64,000 nt of DNA from Garcia nutans. Its lineage: Eukaryota; Streptophyta; Magnoliopsida; Malpighiales; Euphorbiaceae. Shown piece by piece: positions 60,190 through 64,000 of the stretch. The notes beneath the pieces are model-generated. The model was not told the DNA's origin. It saw only the letters and a program-made list of their open reading frames with translations, and did no database searches. The DNA lies in contig CANTUV010000051.1 of the NCBI GenBank assembly GCA_947685225.1, positions 1,488,001 to 1,552,000 on the forward strand, written 5' to 3'. Numbering within the stretch: the first letter of the stretch is position 1; every line of letters starts with the position of its first letter. A program made the translations under genes and the position numbers.

Positions 60190-60683
60190 AGTATATTATA
60201 ATATTTGTTTGGTATAAAATTAAAGTTGTATTGTAATATATTATTAGTATATCTAAAGTGTACATTGGTATGCTTTGGATATACTAATAATATATTAATA
60301 ATATGAATTTTAATATAAAAATTCTAATTTGCATTGTAGTATATTGATATTGTTGGCATATCAATATAATAATAATATATTGATAATACGCTAATAATGT
60401 ACCTCTGGTATATTAGAAGTATATTTCTACAAGTAAATTTGATAATTTGAGAAAAAAATATTTTTATCTATCACCTACTTAACTTAAAAAGATATTTGAA
60501 TTCTCATATATTTATGTCTTATGTCATCTTAAACTCCAAACAAAAATTAAATTAACATAGAATAATCATATGTAGCATATGTCTCTAAACTATGTGGTAC
60601 ATACAAATGAAACTTATAATTTATTTGGTCATAATTGCATCATTAGTAAATTGTTGTTCCATAATTGATTGAAGTAAATTGGT
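60190..60683. other. AT-rich intergenic region
   Basis: It is rich in actaataatatatta motifs that also precede the solo LTR, so the LTR landed inside a stretch of this repeat. No gene is visible. Confidence 0.55.
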
Positions 60684-62184
60684 ACAATTGATTGTTATTT
60701 GGTAGTGTCGTTAAGCAACCAAATATAAAACCTTACCAAACTTGTAGATAGAATAAATAAGGGTCAATCCCATAGAGAGCACTCTAGCCAATCCAAGTCT
60801 TAGTAATTAATATATCTAACTAAAGCAAAAAAAAAAAGGGGGATTTTGTGAATTCAACTAGCAATTAAAATACCAAATAAATAAAAAAAATAATCAAATT
60901 GAGAATTTCAGTTCTTGGTTCCTTCTCCACTATCATATGCAACAATATAATCAACTCACAACACATTAAGTCTCATGTGGAATGCTCAATCAATTCAAAA
61001 CAATAAGAAGTTCTATTATCCGAAACTTTCCTCAGTACTTTCATTAATGAAACAAGCTCTTCAATTAGTGAATTACCCATGAGAAACTAAGAACAAGCTC
61101 TCCAAATTAGTTTCATTAATGAAACTAGGAAATTTGATTAAACTAAGCTCTAACCGCACAAGCTCAGCTTAGTTTACTTAGGATATGTAATTAAGATTGC
61201 TACTCAATAAAAACGGAAAGGAAAATTATGTATCACAATTTTAACATTAGCATATAGATTCTAGAATGAAAAACTTAGAAAGCCTTCACTAAATTAATCA
61301 TTCAACAATCAAAAATCAATTAAAAATAAGGACATACCCATTCCACAAAATAGAACAATGCAGAAAATATAAATTATATTGAATACATCAAGTTTTGAAT
61401 TCACTTTGAACCGAAATAAATAGAGTTTAGTTATACATAGTCAAGAAAAACTCCCAAAATTAAATTCTTGCTGTTCTTTTGCTTCTCTCTCAATGTCTGC
61501 CCTCATCCTAAACAATAATAGAATATATAGCTTAAAAATAAAATCCTAAAACGTTCTCATATGTAACTCACGTGGCCTCTGTAAAACAGAAATTCAGCAG
61601 TGAATTGTAGCTCGGTTTCGGGCTAGAAAACGATATAAATGGGTTTTTAGGTCTTCAATAAAGTTGTAGCCCTGGATTTTCTCTTTAATATGGGCTTTGA
61701 ATCACCTTAGTTGGATGTCTGTAACTAAAGTTATGAATTTTTTAAGATTTGGTGCTCCTGCAGGATTTCCAATCCGAGTCGGACTTGGATTTAACATTCA
61801 GGCACGATTTTAACACAATGCTTGGAGGGCCAAACAAACTCTGATTTGGATGAGTTAGCCCATTATGGAAAGCTCTTCAACTATACTAAATCTTTGTAGA
61901 AGGCCTCATTTTCATCCAGTAGCATCTTGGATGTCTAAAATCTGCAAGAAGGCATAAAGGTCTGAAAATCAAAATTGCTTGAAATTAAACTTAAAAACTC
62001 TATTTTTGCCAAATCAAACCCAACATGCCTTAATCATAAAATTACACATATATTGACTCAATAAGTCACAAATAATCACAAAGAAGCTAAATATAAAGGG
62101 AATAGAATATGTAAATATATACTTCTATATTATTCCATAATTGTTATTCGTTATAACTCGAGGATTTAACAATTGATTGTTATT
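60684..62184. mobile_element. Unidentified 1.5-kb insertion flanked by 16-bp direct repeats
   Basis: acaattgattgttatt occurs at 60684-60699 and again at 62169-62184, enclosing 1,469 bp of less AT-rich, non-coding sequence. It has no TG...CA LTR ends, terminal inverted repeats or poly(A). Internally, two segments with tttcattaatgaaac lie near 61040 and 61102. A direct repeat of this length resembles the target duplication of a LINE- or SINE-type event, but the class is unknown. The text resembles high-copy plant intergenic repeats in general character only. Confidence 0.45.
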
Positions 62185-62203
62185 CCTAAACCCTAAACCC
62201 TAA
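62185..62203. repeat. Short telomere-like run
   Basis: Two and a half copies of the plant telomere unit (cctaaaccctaaaccctaa) sit directly beside the 16-bp repeat. It is far too short to be a telomere. Confidence 0.7.
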
Positions 62204-63184
62204 TTAATTATTAAACTATAATTGATTGAGGTCATGAGTTAGAGTTCTTGGGTATTTAATGCAGACAAAGTTTTACTATCATTGAAGTATTATCCCACTC
62301 AATTCTAAAAAGATAATTTATAAAAAAAATTAATTTCACTTTTTTTTTTCATAACTTCCGTAAATTCCTTAGTTATGGTATGGACAGGATATGGGCCTTA
62401 TAGTCCAATATCATTTCCCAAAATCAACTTAGGCACCCTACTAGTGCTTAACAAGCAATAATTAACCCGCACTACATTGCAATTTAAAATATTTTATATT
62501 TTTTAAGTCAAAAAATAATTTATACATTAATATAATGAATGTATAAAAAAATATTTTACATGTAAATATATATAATATTAAAAAAAAATTCATATTGTCA
62601 TATTATAATAATATTTATATAATCTAATATATTAAAATATTTTTTAAATTGATTCAAAAATTTATGATAAAAAAATATTCCAAATTTTAATTTTTAATTC
62701 TATTACCTTAATTTAAAGGAAAAATTGGAAATAATAACAGAAATTAATAATTTGAACAAAAACATAAATAAAAATTGATTACTTATTAAAATTTTTTTGA
62801 AAAAAAAAATTATAAATATGCCTGAAAATAATATTAGTAAAGGAAAATATAAAAATAATAGAAGAATAAATAAATATATTAAAACTATAACTAAGTTGGT
62901 ATAATAAAGATTTATTTAAGCAGATAAAAAATCTATTACAAATAATGTTCAAATAATATAAAACTTTAAATCTAGTTATAATTAAGAACATAATTATTTT
63001 TTAAGATAATTAAATTTATATTATCAGGTTAAAAATAAAAATAAAATAATAATAAAAATAAAAATTTAAAAGCCACTATTTTAAAAATCATGACTCGTAA
63101 AATCTATTAAAAATTAAAATATAAATATAAATGAAAAATAAGAACTTGAAAAGTCAAATTTATTAAAATAATATCTTTTAAAAC

Positions 63185-63216
<32 letters not shown>

Positions 63217-63658
63217 TTAAAAAAGAAGAGTGATGACATTTTGTCTAAATATATTGAGTTTCAAAAGGCTACTTGGATGGATGGTGGATAAAAAGAAATA
63301 TAATGTGGTAATAAAAAAAAATAGTAAGATTTAAACTAAATTAGTACAATAAGAATATCTTTATTAATGTTCGGATACATTATCTATTTTATGGCTTTTA
63401 ACTTTTTACTTAAAAATGGGTTAAAATATATTAAACAAAATTAAATAAAATAAAACTTTAAATTCAAATATAATTAACAATTACATGTTCATTTTAAATT
63501 ATTTTTAATATAATTAAATTTATATTGCTTTATTTAAAAATTAAAATAAAAAAATAAATATAAACTTAAAAATTCACTATTTTAATAATTATGACTCATA
63601 AATTTCATTAACAATTCAAATAAAAATAAAAATTTGAGAAGTCATTGACTTTTAGAAC

Positions 63659-63727
<69 letters not shown>

Positions 63728-64000
63728 GTTTATGAATCAAAAGAAAAATAAAAATTTAATTAAAAACAAAATATAATGAATCTTGATTTAAAGGAAAAAA
63801 TAAAATTAATTAATTAATTGATAACTTTAACATGATATATTTATGTAAAAGATTAAAAAATATAAAAAGAATCTTACAATTTAATTATTTTTTAAAAAAG
63901 AGATATGACTTAATTAATTTAATTAAAATATCAATAATAAAATAATATTTTTTAAGAATAAGTTATTTATTATTATCAAAATAATAGATAATTAAAATTT
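62204..64000. other. AT-rich right end with dispersed repeats and microsatellites
   Basis: No gene is visible. Two copies of the AT-rich dispersed repeat seen at 37600-38000 lie at about 62850-63170 and 63320-63655. Microsatellites (AT)n at 63190-63217 and (AAT)n at 63660-63725 (about 22 units) are uninterrupted. Confidence 0.6.
63660..63725. repeat. (AAT)n microsatellite
   Basis: About twenty-two uninterrupted units, the longest simple repeat in the window; likely to vary in length between individuals. Confidence 0.95.

Noticed and set aside
60684..62184. Solo LTR
   Set aside because: It lacks TG...CA ends and has a 16-bp rather than 5-bp flanking repeat.
62185..62203. Telomere or telomere-adjacent sequence
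   Set aside because: Only two and a half units, and AT-rich non-telomeric DNA continues on both sides.

Overview
The window is nuclear DNA of a flowering plant, most likely a eudicot. It is very AT-rich. The protein-coding genes have GT-AG introns and match plant families (RFS6/DIN10 raffinose-type glycosidase, SNAP43, DAYSLEEPER). The repeats are plant types: Ty3/gypsy with chromodomain, Tat-like solo LTRs, Ty1/copia, a plant L1-type LINE and a Stowaway-like MITE. I assigned everything by eye from motifs; no database search was run.

Layout. 1-13,000: a complete but dead Tekay/Del-type Ty3/gypsy element (347-12215, TSD TAAAA) whose 3' LTR was later hit by a Tat-type element that now survives as a solo LTR (8517-10807, TSD GTGTC). 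13,000-18,600: AT-rich intergenic DNA with microsatellites and one perfect short hairpin. 18,600-28,300: a broken RFS6/DIN10-like gene (25634-28275, plus strand). A 6-kb LINE (18996-24998, minus strand, perfect 20-bp TSD) lies in its promoter and separates an ACGT-rich distal part from the TATA-proximal part. 28,500-37,300: a Stowaway-like MITE, then a Ty1/copia element on the minus strand (29846-37266) that lost most of pol and carries an unrelated extra reading frame. 37,300-40,100: AT-rich repeats.

40,100-49,200 is the gene-like part of the minus strand. It holds a SNAP43-family gene (snRNA-activating complex subunit) in seven exons with three frameshifts and a tandemly duplicated exon segment. 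Upstream of it is an intact 662-codon DAYSLEEPER-like gene (domesticated hAT transposase) with a probable 2.2-kb 5' UTR intron. DAYSLEEPER is the only intact conventional protein gene I can support here.

49,200-64,000 is repeat territory. It contains a Del-like solo LTR (50238-52750, TSD CTAAA), an 84-bp tandem repeat array of about 18 units split by a Del-like LTR fragment, a second Tat-like solo LTR (58464-60184, TSD CTAAT), an unidentified 1.5-kb insertion flanked by 16-bp direct repeats, and AT-rich dispersed repeats.

The host genes do not form a pathway. The story of the window is successive transposon insertion, LTR-LTR recombination and gene decay around one conserved, transposase-derived gene. 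I found no tRNA, rRNA, CRISPR array or bacterial-type operon.
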